64,000 nt of DNA from Sphingobium sp. B2D3C (GCF_025961835.1 NZ_JAOQOK010000001.1:2356001-2420000), one strand, 5' to 3'. Counted from the first letter of the stretch, positions 40,427 to 52,243 are shown. The notes: generated by a model from the sequence alone, not told the origin. Numbers and translations are program-made.

Positions 40427-43140
40427 GTCGTTCCTTCCGATGGCGCCGCCTGGCCGGCCAGCGCGTTCCAGCTCGTGGCGATGATCTGCCGCGCGGCGTC
40501 GATTCGGGCAAGCAACTCGCCCCAGTCGCGCGCGCCGCAGGCCCGGGCGACCAGCCAGCGGCTTTCCTCCACCGGCTCGCTCGATTGCGGCGCGACGAGG
40601 CGAGCGACGACCAGATAGCGGGTCAGCAGGTCCGCCGCCTCGCGCAGCGCGCTGTCGAGCAGCCCGGCGGCGATCAGTCTCTCCAGCGCCATGTTGAGAC
40701 TGGGCGAGAAGCCGGTGCGATGGGTGAGCTGCGTCACATGGATGAGGAATTCCAGATCGACGAGGCCGCCCGGCATCAGCTTCACGTCGAGTGTCCCGGC
40801 CGGCGGCTTGTGGGTGGCGATGTCGCGCCGCATCTTCACCGCCTGCGCGAGCAGTTGCGCGGGGTCGCGCTCCACCATCAGCGTCTCCCGGACGATCTCG
40901 TCCAGCGCCGCGCGGGCGCTGGGCGATCCGAACACCGGGCGGGCACGGGTGAGCGCCAGATGCTCCCAGGTCCACGCCGCCTCCGCCTGATAGCGCGCAA
41001 AGCTCTCGAAGCTGACCGCCAGCGGGCCCTGATTGCCCGAGGGGCGCAACCGCGTGTCGACTTCATAAAGCGCGCCGGCGGCCGTCGGCACGGAGAGCGC
41101 GTTGATCACCCGCTGGGAGAGGCGGTTATAATAGAGCGTCGCGCCCAAGGGCCGGCGCCCGTCCGATTCCGCGTTGAAATCGCCGCTGAACAGGAAGATC
41201 AGATCGAGGTCGGAGGCATGGGTGAGCAATCCGCCACCAAAGCGCCCGAGCGCCAGAATGGCCAGCTCGCTACCCGGCACCCGGCCGTGGGTCTGCTCGA
41301 ACTCCGCCACGGCGGCTGCGGCGAGCACGTCCACCGCCGCCTCCGCCACCCGCGCATAGCCCCGGCCAACCTCAAGTGGATCGACCTCGCGACTGACGAT
41401 CTGCACCCCCAGCGCAAAGCGCCGCTCGCCCACGACATGGCGGACATGGTCGAGCCGGTGCTGGAAGTCATCGCCGGCATCATGCGTGCGCATCGTCTCA
41501 ATGAGCGTCGGCACATCCGGCGGCAGATCGAGCGCGCTCTGGTCGATCAGCCCATCGAACAGTGCCGCCCGGCGCCCCAGCGCATCGGCCAATGTGGGCG
41601 CGTGGGAGAGGATCGTCACCAGCGTCTCGGCCAGGGCTGGGCGGGCGACCAGCAGGCGCAGCAGATTGACCGCCGTCGGCAGGCCTTCGATCACCTGATC
41701 CAGCTTGTTGAGCGCGGTGAGCGGGGCCGGCGCACGGGCGATCTGGCGCATCAGGCCGGGCAGCAGCTCCTCCAGCGCCTCGCGCGCCGGGGCGCTGCGC
41801 AGCGGGCGCAGGCTGCCGTCCCGCCAGCGGGTGATGCGCGCGACGAAGGGCTCGGTCTCCTCGATGCCGATGTCTTCCAGCCGCTGCGCCAGCGCGCGCG
41901 GCTCATCGGGCAGGCGATCATCGCCTTCCTCATCCTCGCCGACCAGCCCATCGAAAGTGAGGCCGGTCGCTTCGACATGCGGCTGCAACGCCGCGAGCAG
42001 CGCCGCGCCGTCGGCATAGCCGGCCAGCTGCGCGACATTGCCCAAGGCGGCCGGGCTTTCCGGGAGCATGTGCGTCTGCCGGTCATCGACCATCTGCAGG
42101 CGATGCTCGATCGTGCGGAGCATCACATAGGCCGCATCGAGCCGCGCGCGCTCGTCAGGCTGGATCAACCCCGCCTCGCCCAGCACGCGCAGCGCCGCGC
42201 GCGTGGCCGGTGCCCGCAGCGCGGGATTGCGCCCGCCCTGAATGAGCTGGTGCGCCTGCGCGAAGAACTCCACCTCGCGAATGCCGCCGCGCCCGCGCTT
42301 CAAATCGAAGCCGGGGCCAAAGCGCTGGCCACTGGCATAATGCGCGCGAATGCGGCGCGAGACGTCGCTAATCGCCCGGATCGCACCGAAATCCAGACTG
42401 CGCCGCCAGACGAATGGCCGGATCGTGCTGAGGAATTCCTCGCCCAGCGCGATGTCGCCGGCCGCCGCACGGGCGCGCACGAAAGCGGCCTGCTCCCAAC
42501 CGACCGCGGCGCTCTCATAATAGCTGATCGCCGCTTCGACCGGCAGGATGATCGGCGAAACCTCGGGCGATGGGCGCAGCCGCAAGTCGACCCGGAAGAC
42601 ATAGCCGTCCCCGGTCCGCTCGGTGAGCAGCGCCACCATCCGCCGCGCCAACCGCAGCGCTGCCTCCTGCGGCTCTTCCTTGCCGCGCGTCGGGATCGTT
42701 TCAGGGTCGAAGATCAGGATCGGGTCGATGTCCGAGCTGTAGTTCAGCTCCCGGCTGCCATGCTTGCCCAGCGCAATCACCGCGATGCCGCGCGGCGCCT
42801 CATCCGGGTAGCGCTCGGCAAAAGCCGCGTTCAGCGCAATATCGACCGCCTCATCAGCAAAATCGGAGAGTCGCCGGGTGACGACATCGAGATCCCAAAG
42901 CCCGGCAAGGTCCGCAATCGCGGCCACCAGAGCCAGCGCACTGCGCCGCACCCGCAAGCGACGATCCACCGGCTCATCCGCCGCCAGCGCGCGCCCGGCC
43001 TCCCACGCCGTCTCCGCCTGCCCCTCGCGCAGCAGGGCAACCAGCTCGGGATAAACATCAATCTGCCGCGCCAGAAAGGGCGAATGCGCACGCGCGCGCT
43101 CAAGGGCATCGATAACGGGGTTTGTGGTCAGGCTCTCCAT
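40423..43140 (-). CDS. glnE: Bifunctional glutamine synthetase adenylyltransferase/deadenylase
   Basis: 905 residues. It adenylylates and deadenylylates glutamine synthetase in response to PII. Two nucleotidyltransferase domains are seen: the N-terminal deadenylase half (GKHGSRELNYSSDIDPILIFD, about residue 125) and the C-terminal adenylylase half (GRFGGGLLTHASDLDLIFLF, about 620), each with the paired aspartates. Together with gltBD in this window it forms part of ammonium assimilation control. The gene is monodirectional with bcp. Confidence 0.95.
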   Translation of the reverse strand: MESLTTNPVIDALERARAHSPFLARQIDVYPELVALLREGQAETAWEAGRALAADEPVDRRLRVRRSALALVAAIADLAGLWDLDVVTRRLSDFADEAVDIALNAAFAERYPDEAPRGIAVIALGKHGSRELNYSSDIDPILIFDPETIPTRGKEEPQEAALRLARRMVALLTERTGDGYVFRVDLRLRPSPEVSPIILPVEAAISYYESAAVGWEQAAFVRARAAAGDIALGEEFLSTIRPFVWRRSLDFGAIRAISDVSRRIRAHYASGQRFGPGFDLKRGRGGIREVEFFAQAHQLIQGGRNPALRAPATRAALRVLGEAGLIQPDERARLDAAYVMLRTIEHRLQMVDDRQTHMLPESPAALGNVAQLAGYADGAALLAALQPHVEATGLTFDGLVGEDEEGDDRLPDEPRALAQRLEDIGIEETEPFVARITRWRDGSLRPLRSAPAREALEELLPGLMRQIARAPAPLTALNKLDQVIEGLPTAVNLLRLLVARPALAETLVTILSHAPTLADALGRRAALFDGLIDQSALDLPPDVPTLIETMRTHDAGDDFQHRLDHVRHVVGERRFALGVQIVSREVDPLEVGRGYARVAEAAVDVLAAAAVAEFEQTHGRVPGSELAILALGRFGGGLLTHASDLDLIFLFSGDFNAESDGRRPLGATLYYNRLSQRVINALSVPTAAGALYEVDTRLRPSGNQGPLAVSFESFARYQAEAAWTWEHLALTRARPVFGSPSARAALDEIVRETLMVERDPAQLLAQAVKMRRDIATHKPPAGTLDVKLMPGGLVDLEFLIHVTQLTHRTGFSPSLNMALERLIAAGLLDSALREAADLLTRYLVVARLVAPQSSEPVEESRWLVARACGARDWGELLARIDAARQIIATSWNALAGQAAPSEGTT

Positions 43141-43235
43141 TGCCGCCTCTTAGCGCCGGGAGCTGCAGGCGGGAAGGGTGGCGCGGTGATCGAAGCCGCT
43201 CGCTGAGCAACTGCTGTTTCTCGTGCAGGCTAGAT

Positions 43236-43271
43236 GAAGAAAGCGGGACCCCGGAGCAAGTCCGGGGTGAC
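43236..43271 (-). repeat. REP-like palindrome, solitary copy
   Basis: GAAGAAAGCGGGACCCCGGAGCAAGTCCGGGGTGAC, same family as the copies flanking the GIY-YIG gene but with a variant core. It lies between glnE and the pseudouridine synthase gene, 14 bp downstream of the latter's stop, where it may end the transcript. Confidence 0.88.
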
Positions 43272-43284
43272 GGTAAATAGCGAA

Positions 43285-43833
43285 CTAGACTGCGACCTCA
43301 CGCCACGCCCCCGGCGCCAGTCCGTCCAGCGTCCACGCCCCCACCTGCCAGCGCACCAGACGCAACGTGGGATTGCCGACTGCTGCGGTCATCCGGCGCA
43401 CCTGGCGGTTACGGCCTTCGCTGATGGTGAGGCGCAGCCAGCAATCGGGCACGCTCTTGCGCACGCGGATCGGGGGATCGCGCTCCCAGAGGTCCGGCGG
43501 TGCGATGCGATCGGCCTGCGCGGGGCGGGTCATGCCGTCGTTGAGCATGACGCCGCGCCGCAAGCGCTCGAGCGCCGGCTCGTCCGGCTCGCCTTCCACC
43601 TGCACCAGATAGGTCTTGGGCGTCTTGTAGCGGGGATCGGAGATGCGCGCCTGCAAGCGGCCATCATCGGTGAGCAGCAGCAACCCCTCGCTGTCCCGGT
43701 CCAGCCGACCGGCAGGATAGACGCCTGGCACATCGATATAGGCCGAGAGAGTCGGGCGTGGCGAGGGCGAGCGCGCATCGGTGAACTGCGGCAACACGCC
43801 ATAGGGCTTATTGAAGAGGATGAGCCGCGCCAT
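43285..43833 (-). CDS. rluE: 23S rRNA pseudouridine synthase, RluE type
   Basis: 182 residues of the RsuA/RluB/E/F family without an S4 domain, as in RluE. The catalytic Asp is in [17 protein letters not shown] (about residue 45), and [20 protein letters not shown] is the C-terminal family motif. E. coli RluE modifies U2457 in the peptidyl-transferase region. It begins 7 bp after the RoxA-like gene, so tgt, roxA-like and rluE probably form one transcript. Confidence 0.9.
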   Translation of the reverse strand: MARLILFNKPYGVLPQFTDARSPSPRPTLSAYIDVPGVYPAGRLDRDSEGLLLLTDDGRLQARISDPRYKTPKTYLVQVEGEPDEPALERLRRGVMLNDGMTRPAQADRIAPPDLWERDPPIRVRKSVPDCWLRLTISEGRNRQVRRMTAAVGNPTLRLVRWQVGAWTLDGLAPGAWREVAV

Positions 43834-43840
43834 CGTCCGC

Positions 43841-44995
43841 TTAATCCTCCGGATCGAGGGTGACGCTGCCCTGACTGGCCAGCGCCGCGATCAGCGCCAG
43901 CACCGCCGCATCCGGCGTCTCCACCGGCGCGTCGTCCCCTGCGCAGAGCCGCTCGGCGAAGCGCGCCGCCTCCCCCGTGCAGGCAAACGCCTCGCCGTCC
44001 ACGAACAGCGTCAACGCGTCCGCCCCGTCACGGACGAACACGAAGCGGCTCGCCGGATTGCGGCGCACCGGCAAGCCGTCGTCCAGCGCATCCTGCACAT
44101 CCTCCGCCAGCACCGGCGCTTCGGGGCGCCAGTCTGCCTGCGGATATTTGGGCGTGCTGCTCGCCTGTCCGAACCAGCGCGCAAAGCCGGCGCGATCCGC
44201 CAGCGCCTGCGTCGCCAGATCATGCAGCCGGGCCAGCGCCGCGGGCGTTATTTCGCCCGGATTGGCCTGGCGCGACAGGCCGGGGTCGGCATAGCGATCA
44301 TCCTCGGCCAGCCCGTCGGCGACATGCGCGCTCCAGTCCTCGATCAGGTCGCGCTGGGAGGGTGCGCGAAAGCCGATGGAATAGGTCATGCAATCCGGCC
44401 CGACCGCCACGCCATCATGAGAGACACCCGGCGGCAGATACAGGATGTCGCCCGGCTCCAGCAGCCATTCCTGCGTCGGCACAAAGTCCGCAAGCAACCG
44501 CAGGTCGTCATGGGGGCGCAGTGGGGTCGACTCGTCGCACAGCCCGCCGATCTGCCAGCGCCTTTTGCCCGCGCCCTGAATCAGAAACACGTCATATTGG
44601 TCGAAATGCGGCCCGACGCCCCCGCCGTCCGTGGCGTAGCTCACCATCACATCGTCCATCCGCCAATTGGGGATGAAGCGGAAGGGCGCCATCAGCGCGG
44701 CCACCTCTTCGACGTAATGATCGACCGCCTGCACCAGCAGCGTCCATGGCGCATCGCCGAGCGCGCCAAAGCGCGCCTCGTCCAGCGGTCCGTGCTCGAC
44801 GGCCCAGTCGGTGCCGGCCTGGGTGATCAGCCGCGATTCCACCTCATCTTCGCAGGCGAGGCCGGCGAGATCGTCCGGCTCCAGCGGGTTGATCCACTGG
44901 CTCCACGGATTGCGGATGAGCAGCGGCTTGCGCTGCCAATACTCCCGCAGGAACAGGTCGATGTCGAAATCGGCGAGCTGCAAGGGCGCGCTCAA
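43841..44995 (-). CDS. JmjC/cupin ribosomal oxygenase, RoxA/YcfD-like
   Basis: 384 residues from a TTG at 44995 that overlaps the tgt stop (TTTTGA), so translation is probably coupled. The length and domain order fit YcfD/RoxA, the 2-oxoglutarate/Fe(II) oxygenase that hydroxylates ribosomal protein L16. Iron ligands are seen as HFD ([14 protein letters not shown]) and a later His in [12 protein letters not shown]; the C-terminal winged-helix-like part follows. The longer open frame upstream lies inside tgt and is a shadow. The L16 target is by family. Confidence 0.85.
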   Translation of the reverse strand: MSAPLQLADFDIDLFLREYWQRKPLLIRNPWSQWINPLEPDDLAGLACEDEVESRLITQAGTDWAVEHGPLDEARFGALGDAPWTLLVQAVDHYVEEVAALMAPFRFIPNWRMDDVMVSYATDGGGVGPHFDQYDVFLIQGAGKRRWQIGGLCDESTPLRPHDDLRLLADFVPTQEWLLEPGDILYLPPGVSHDGVAVGPDCMTYSIGFRAPSQRDLIEDWSAHVADGLAEDDRYADPGLSRQANPGEITPAALARLHDLATQALADRAGFARWFGQASSTPKYPQADWRPEAPVLAEDVQDALDDGLPVRRNPASRFVFVRDGADALTLFVDGEAFACTGEAARFAERLCAGDDAPVETPDAAVLALIAALASQGSVTLDPED

Positions 44996-46179
44996 AACGC
45001 CTTGCTCGCATAATCGGCGCGGAAGCGGCTCGCGAACTCGGTGAGCCGCCCGGCAGCGATCGCATCCCTCAGCCCCGCCATCAGCGCCTGATAGAAATGG
45101 AGATTGTGCTGCGTCATCAGCATCGCGCCCAGCATCTCGCCGGCCTTGACCAGATGATGCAGATAGGCGCGGCTGACGCTGCCGCAGACCGGGCAGGTGC
45201 AGCGCGCATCGAGCGGTGTCGGATCCTCGGCAAAGCGCGCATTGCGGATGTTGAGCGGCCCGGCCCAGGTGAAGGCCTGCCCGTTGCGCCCGGAGCGGGT
45301 CGGCAGCACGCAATCGAACATGTCGATGCCGCGCTCGACCGCACCGACAATATCGTCCGGCTTGCCGACGCCCATCAGATAGCGCGGCTTCTCGACCGGC
45401 AGATGGCCCACGCAATGGTCGAGGCAGGCGAACATCGCCTCCTGCCCCTCGCCCACCGCGAGGCCGCCGACCGCATAGCCATCGAAGCCGATCTCCACGA
45501 GCGCCTGCGCGGACTGCTTGCGCAGTTCCTCATCGAGCGCGCCCTGCTGGATGCCGAACAGCGCCGCTCGCGCGGCATGGTCTCCGCCCGCATCGAAGCC
45601 CGCGCGCGAGCGCGCCGCCCAGCGCATCGAACGCTCCATGGCCTGCGCCTGCGCATCCCGGCTGGTGGTCGTGGGCACCAACTCGTCAAAGCACATCACG
45701 ATGTCGCTGCCGAGCAGCCGCTGGATTTCCATCGATCGCTCGGGGCTGAGCATATGGCGCGAGCCATCGATATGGCTGGCAAAGGCGACGCCCTGCTCGG
45801 TGACCTTGGTGAGCGCAGACAGGCTCATCACCTGATAGCCACCGCTATCGGTGAGGATCGGCCGCTCCCAGCCGGAGAGCGCATGCAGCCCGCCCAGCGC
45901 CGCTACCCGCTCCGCACCGGGTCGCAGCATCAGATGATAGGTATTGCCCAGGATGATATCCGCGCCCGCCGCGCGCACTTCCGCAGGGCGCATCGCCTTG
46001 ACGGTCGCCGCCGTGCCGACCGGCATGAAGGCCGGCGTGCGGATCACGCCGCGCTTCATGACGATCTCGCCGGTGCGGGCCTTGCCGTCCGTGGCGGCGA
46101 TGCTGAAGGCGAACCGCGCCGACTGCGGATCCGCCGGCACGCGGAAAGGCGGGGGAGTATGCGGGGCGCTGTCGCTCAT
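44992..46179 (-). CDS. tgt: tRNA guanine(34) transglycosylase
   Basis: 395 residues from ATG 46179. It exchanges guanine for preQ1 in the anticodon of Asn, Asp, His and Tyr tRNAs. The substrate loop [12 protein letters not shown] with the catalytic Asp, the second Asp in [12 protein letters not shown], and the zinc site [17 protein letters not shown] are complete. A poorly conserved N-terminal extension of about 20 residues is Pro/Ala-rich. First gene of the tgt-RoxA-like-rluE run. Confidence 0.96.
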   Translation of the reverse strand: MSDSAPHTPPPFRVPADPQSARFAFSIAATDGKARTGEIVMKRGVIRTPAFMPVGTAATVKAMRPAEVRAAGADIILGNTYHLMLRPGAERVAALGGLHALSGWERPILTDSGGYQVMSLSALTKVTEQGVAFASHIDGSRHMLSPERSMEIQRLLGSDIVMCFDELVPTTTSRDAQAQAMERSMRWAARSRAGFDAGGDHAARAALFGIQQGALDEELRKQSAQALVEIGFDGYAVGGLAVGEGQEAMFACLDHCVGHLPVEKPRYLMGVGKPDDIVGAVERGIDMFDCVLPTRSGRNGQAFTWAGPLNIRNARFAEDPTPLDARCTCPVCGSVSRAYLHHLVKAGEMLGAMLMTQHNLHFYQALMAGLRDAIAAGRLTEFASRFRADYASKAF

Positions 46180-46620
46180 GCCCGCGCCATAGCGCGCCGC
46201 GGCCGCATTGACACCCCCCGGCGGGCGACGTGTGTCAAGCCAAGAGGATATAACGAACACCCTTCACCCTTCTCCCCTTGAGGGAGAAGGATACGCAGCC
46301 TTGCCGCCTTCTGGCGGCTAGGCGGAGTTGGATGAGAGGTGGCGGATCTCTGATCCGCGCGATCCTGGGGATCGCTCACCCCTCTCCCAGCTTCGACTAA
46401 GGCAGCAAGCTGCCAAGTCTGCGCATCCCTCTCCCTCAAGGGGAGAGGGCATGAAGCCCACCGGCAACCTTCCTTCACCGCCGTTAGATAATCCCGCAAA
46501 ATTCCATCTGGACCGCCCGCGCACCCGCGCTAAAGTCCGCGCCAGCCGAGGAGCCCACAAGGCCCCGGACCAATCGCCTGCCCCATGCTGCCCGGGGGCG
46601 GGCATCATCGGGAGAGATCA
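46180..46620. other. Intergenic region with repeat copy 2
   Basis: No gene is supported. The first half is the composite palindromic repeat (46261-46452). The remaining part has no clear reading frame with family features and must contain the promoter of the membrane-protein gene at 46621. Confidence 0.55.
46261..46452 (-). repeat. Composite palindromic intergenic repeat, copy 2
   Basis: Read on the minus strand, this matches 31907-32093 in order: CCCTCTCCCC hairpin, TGGCAGC/GCTGCC hairpin, GTCGAAGCTGGGAGAGGGGT, divergent middle, CATCCAACTCCGCCTAGCCGCC and the final CTTCTCCCTC/AAGGGGAGAAG hairpin. Confidence 0.85.
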
Positions 46621-47028
46621 GTGGCAGAGTTCGACATGATTGATGCAACGGCCTGGGCGGCCATGCTGCTCGGGGCGTTTACGCTGGCCGCCGCCATCGG
46701 CGCGCTGCGCAAGCCCGGCCTGTGGCAGACGATGGTCAAGGAGATCGAGCTATCGCCTGCGCTGCAATTGCTGTGCGGACTGGTAGAATTGATTCTGGGC
46801 GCCGCGGTCTATCTCGCCAATCCATGGATTCCGGCGGATATCCTCACCTGCATCATGAAGGCCATTGGCGGCATCATGATGATCGAGGCGCTGGTCGTGC
46901 TCGCCTTCTCGGACCTCTACTTCCACTTCTGGCTGCGCAATCTGGCAAACATGCAGCGCATCTGGGTGGCGCTGACGCTGGTCTGCGGGCTGGCCCTCAC
47001 CGTGGCGGGACTGATGCGGCTCAACTGA
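46621..47028 (+). CDS. Small four-helix membrane protein, paralogue of the one before thiC
   Basis: About 135 residues. The GTG at 46621 has a GGGAGAG ribosome binding site; ATG 46636 is the alternative. Four hydrophobic helices are spaced regularly: about 10-28, 43-62, 72-92 and 108-130. Between helices 1 and 2 is a short amphipathic segment (KPGLWQTMVKEIELSPAL). Aligned without gaps to the protein at 48323 it shares P, W, P, LL, G-V, GAA and LA over that stretch and helix 2. I do not recognise a named family; function unknown. Confidence 0.7.
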   Translation: MAEFDMIDATAWAAMLLGAFTLAAAIGALRKPGLWQTMVKEIELSPALQLLCGLVELILGAAVYLANPWIPADILTCIMKAIGGIMMIEALVVLAFSDLYFHFWLRNLANMQRIWVALTLVCGLALTVAGLMRLN

Positions 47029-47167
47029 CCGCGCACGACATCCTGCGTGATGCCGGAAGGACGCAGGCGGACAGGATTGTCGACGCAGAGACGGGCGTGA
47101 TCGGCGCGGCGGGAGCCTTCTGCCTCCTGCGGCGTTGCACGGATCAGCCTCTTGTCGGAGTTTCAAC

Positions 47168-48058
47168 TTGCGCCCTTTCCCCTCCCTATCCCCTTGTCTT
47201 CTCGCCATTCTGGCCGTCGCACCCGCTTTGTCGGCACCCGCCCTCGGCCAGACCGCGACGGCGGCAAGCGAAGCCGCCGAGCAGCGCGAAGCCGCACGCG
47301 CCCGCGCGGGGGACCGGCTGACCATCGGCCTGGGCGCCGCAGTGATCCCGGAATATGAGGGCGCCAACGGCACCAGCATCACGCCGGTGCCCGGTGCGGT
47401 CGGCAAGCTGGGCGGCCTCAACTTCCTGTATGTCGGAAACCGCGCCAGCATCGATCTGATCAACGATGGCGGCTCGCGCTGGGATTTCCAGCTCGGTCCG
47501 GTCGCTACCATCGGCCTCAACCGCACCAATGTCGACAAGATCGACGACGAGCGCATCCGCGCGCTCGGCAAGGTCGGCACCTCGGTCGAGCTGGGCGGCT
47601 ATGCCGGCATTGCCCGCTGGGGCCTCATCACCAGCAATTATGACCGCCTCTCCGCAACGGTCACCGCGCGCAAGGATGTCGCGGGCGCCCATGGCGGCAC
47701 GATCATCACGCCTTCGGTCAGCTACATGACACCGCTGAGCACCAAGAGCCTCGCGGTCGTGTCCTTTAGCGCCAATCATGTCGATGGCGATTATGCCGGC
47801 ACTTATTTCTCGATCACCCCCGCACAGAGCGCCGCAAGCACCCTGCCCGTCTACACCGCCAGCAGCGGCTGGAAGGACTGGACGCTCGCCGCCGCCGGCA
47901 ACATCGCCCTGACAGGTGACCTCTCGGGCGGCCTCTCGCTGGTGGGTGGCGTCGCCTATACCCGCCTGCTCGGCGACATTGCCGACAGCCCGGTGGTCCG
48001 CCTCGCCGGATCGCGCAACCAGTGGATGTTCGGCGCGGGACTGGCCTACACCTTCTGA
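47168..48058 (+). CDS. MipA/OmpV family outer-membrane protein
   Basis: 296 residues from TTG 47168, chosen because a GGAG box lies 7 bp upstream; TTG 47135 would also be in frame. A Sec signal (cleavage near ALG-QT, residue 28) is followed by a helical linker and a beta-barrel: LTIGLGAAVIPEYEGANGTSITPVPGAV, alternating strands, and the terminal aromatic GAGLAYTF. The family was named for binding the lytic transglycosylase MltA; most members are barrels of uncertain cargo. It lies between the two paralogous membrane-protein genes. Confidence 0.88.
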   Translation: MRPFPSLSPCLLAILAVAPALSAPALGQTATAASEAAEQREAARARAGDRLTIGLGAAVIPEYEGANGTSITPVPGAVGKLGGLNFLYVGNRASIDLINDGGSRWDFQLGPVATIGLNRTNVDKIDDERIRALGKVGTSVELGGYAGIARWGLITSNYDRLSATVTARKDVAGAHGGTIITPSVSYMTPLSTKSLAVVSFSANHVDGDYAGTYFSITPAQSAASTLPVYTASSGWKDWTLAAAGNIALTGDLSGGLSLVGGVAYTRLLGDIADSPVVRLAGSRNQWMFGAGLAYTF

Positions 48059-48157
48059 TCCACCGCCGCGCGGGCCTTGCGTACGGCGCCCGCGCGGCGA
48101 GTCCTCTTCGGCTGACGGCACCATTGCACTCTCGCTCCAGAGGGCCTATCCTCCTGC

Positions 48158-48250
48158 CTTCCCCGGGGAGCCTGCTGACTGGCTGAGAGGGATGGGTAGC
48201 GCCATCCGACCCGTTGAACCTGAACCGGCTCGTACCGGCGGAGGGAGCGG
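48158..48250 (+). promoter_or_regulatory. TPP riboswitch (THI element)
   Basis: The conserved core is present in order: CCGGGGAGCC (from 48162), GGCTGAGAGG (48181-48190, the pyrimidine-sensing part) and GACCCGTTGAACCTGAACCGG..ACCGGCGGAGGGA (48208-48246). It directly precedes a membrane-protein gene and thiC, so thiamine pyrophosphate is expected to repress both. No T-run terminator follows, suggesting control at translation initiation: the purine-rich 3' end GGAGGGAGCGGAG could be masked. Confidence 0.95.
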
Positions 48251-48322
48251 AGCGTGGCCAGTCTTGCCACCCTCATTCCCTTAGCCACAGGCGCGCCGGC
48301 CCTTGAGAGGAGGGTGGCGGCG

Positions 48323-50658
<2,336 letters not shown>

Positions 50659-50693
50659 GGGCCAAGGCGGCGGGATATCCACCTTGTAATTCT

Positions 50694-51638
50694 CTAGGCA
50701 ATTTTATTGTTTGGCAGATAAGCTTCGCCAGTTTCGTCGGCATGGCGCCAGAGTTTCTCCATGAGCTCTGGCAGCCTTTCCCCTCCAGCGACAACTCGCA
50801 TAACATGCGCTCCGTCAATGCAGATGAATTTCAGTGAGCCTTTGCTATTAAGCCCTTTCAGCGCCTCCACGGAATAGCCATTGATCGATATGTATATCCC
50901 TCTCGTATCTGCAGTCTTTCCCTCAATCTTATAGATGAATGCACCAAATTCTGCGCCCGCAATTGGGCTCTTTACCCATTTCGCTTCGACGATATTGGTT
51001 CGGGATCGCCAAGAGAATGATCCGTCAATCTGCTCACCTTTTAACTTGAAAGACGAACGAGGATCCAATCCTTCAAGTTCAAATAGGTCATTTAGGAAAG
51101 ATTCTAACAGATATCCCCGGGCTTGTGCATTGCCTTCCGCCATTAAACTAAGGAAACGTTCATGTAGTATAACGCGTGCCTGTTCTCTTTTTAAAAGAGC
51201 ATCCGTCCGCTTACGCTCCTCGGTTGCTCGTTGTTGGGAGCGGAGCAGTTCCTTCTCTTCCCGAATACGTCGCGCTTCGAAAGCGTCGCTCTTCTGCTTA
51301 TTTTTCAATCCTTCAATTGCGGCCAATGCCGATGCAGAAGCGTCCGGGAAATTGCCGCTCGTCAAACCCGTAACAATTGCGGATACAATACGGGTGCCTT
51401 CGGCCCCCGCCGAATCAAGATCCGATAAAACTTCCTGAACAACGAATCTCTTAGGCGCTCTGTCATATTCTCTGTTTGAGGAGTTCGACGCGATAAGCTC
51501 TGCTCGATCCCGAGCAGCCTTGAGCATTTCGCCAGACACACCGGATCGAATAAGATATCTGTCTAAGGCTTTGTGGTAATTAAAGCATTCGCTCAGAGCG
51601 TCCTCGACATATCCCAGAGTTGCCGCATCAAACCGCAT
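50694..51638 (-). CDS. Mrr-like PD-(D/E)xK restriction endonuclease with an unassigned N-terminal domain
   Basis: 314 residues. The C-terminal Mrr_cat-type domain (about 165-300) contains the active-site pattern GEQIDGSF..NIVEAKW (Asp, then Glu-x-Lys) and the family mark RGIYISINGYS. Residues 1-105 form a helical domain I cannot name; 110-155 is a charged coiled coil. The gene is clearly lower in GC than its neighbours and has more A/T-ending codons, which suggests recent transfer. No methyltransferase accompanies it, so a type IV (modified-DNA) or other solo defence role is likely. Convergent with thiC. Confidence 0.82.
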   Translation of the reverse strand: MRFDAATLGYVEDALSECFNYHKALDRYLIRSGVSGEMLKAARDRAELIASNSSNREYDRAPKRFVVQEVLSDLDSAGAEGTRIVSAIVTGLTSGNFPDASASALAAIEGLKNKQKSDAFEARRIREEKELLRSQQRATEERKRTDALLKREQARVILHERFLSLMAEGNAQARGYLLESFLNDLFELEGLDPRSSFKLKGEQIDGSFSWRSRTNIVEAKWVKSPIAGAEFGAFIYKIEGKTADTRGIYISINGYSVEALKGLNSKGSLKFICIDGAHVMRVVAGGERLPELMEKLWRHADETGEAYLPNNKIA

Positions 51639-51684
51639 CTAATCGTTCCCCTCAAGCGCGATGTGGGGATTACTAGGCCAATTC

Positions 51685-51951
51685 TCAATAATGATACCGG
51701 CACTGCGCCACTTGTAGCGTCTGGTCCTTCCCGCTCCCCGCCACCCGATACACCAGCCGATGCTCATGGTTGAGCCGACGCGACCACCAGCCTGACAAAT
51801 TGCCACCCAACGGCTCAGGCTTGCCGGTGCCTTTGAAGGGATGTCGCCGGCATTCCTCGATCAGCCCGTTGAGCTTCTCGGACATTTTGGGGTCATGGTC
51901 CTGCCAATGGCGATAATCGTCCCACGCCGTCGGCCAGAACGTCACGTTCAC
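51685..51951 (-). CDS. yoeB: YoeB/Txe family toxin
   Basis: 88 residues. Diagnostic patterns are FWPTAWDDYRHWQDHD at the start, KPEPLGGNLSGWWSRRLNHEHRLVYRV in the middle (the RelE-fold arginine and histidine) and the end CRYHY. YoeB cleaves mRNA at the ribosomal A site. It overlaps the antitoxin gene by ATGA (51948-51951), the usual arrangement. The length is standard and all motifs are intact, so it is expected to be active. Confidence 0.95.
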   Translation of the reverse strand: MNVTFWPTAWDDYRHWQDHDPKMSEKLNGLIEECRRHPFKGTGKPEPLGGNLSGWWSRRLNHEHRLVYRVAGSGKDQTLQVAQCRYHY

Positions 51952-52208
51952 GGGAGTGGCACGCCCTCGTTATCAACACCGGCACCGCCCGCCTCGAAGC
52001 CCCGCACGGCTTCCAGCAAGCGCTCGGCATTTTTGGGCGAACTCAGCAGGTACAGTGTTTCCTCGATCGACGCCCATTCGCTCGCGGAGACCAGCACCGC
52101 TCCTTCACCACGCTGACGCGTGATGGCCAGCGGTGCGCGATCCGCAACGACCTTGTCGATCATCGACTTCAAATTCTCGCGCGCTTCGGAGTAGGATACA
52201 GCCTGCAT
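51948..52208 (-). CDS. yefM: YefM family antitoxin
   Basis: 86 residues. The Phd/YefM DNA-binding start is MQAVSYSEARENLKSMIDKVVADRAPLAITRQRGEGAVLVSASEWASIEET, read in pieces, followed by the disordered toxin-binding tail. It neutralises YoeB and represses its own operon. The tail carries an extra Gly/Ala/Pro-rich stretch. The candidate promoter sits directly upstream and contains the TGTACA core known from the E. coli yefM operator. Confidence 0.95.
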   Translation of the reverse strand: MQAVSYSEARENLKSMIDKVVADRAPLAITRQRGEGAVLVSASEWASIEETLYLLSSPKNAERLLEAVRGFEAGGAGVDNEGVPLP

Positions 52209-52214
52209 ATCCTA

Positions 52215-52243
52215 AATATGGACAGAGATTTGTACAATGTCAA
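52215..52243 (-). promoter_or_regulatory. Candidate yefM-yoeB promoter with TGTACA operator
   Basis: On the minus strand, TTGACA (52238-52243) is followed after 17 bases by CATATT (52215-52220), a weak match to a -10 box. Between them TTGTACAA (52230-52237) is an 8-bp palindrome containing the TGTACA core of the E. coli YefM operator. The predicted start point is at or next to the antitoxin ATG (52208), so the message could be leaderless or nearly so. Confidence 0.55.

Noticed and set aside
43841..45415. Longer version of the RoxA-like gene beginning inside tgt
   Set aside because: The extra 140 codons lie in another frame of tgt and show no cupin features; the TTG overlapping the tgt stop is the likely start.
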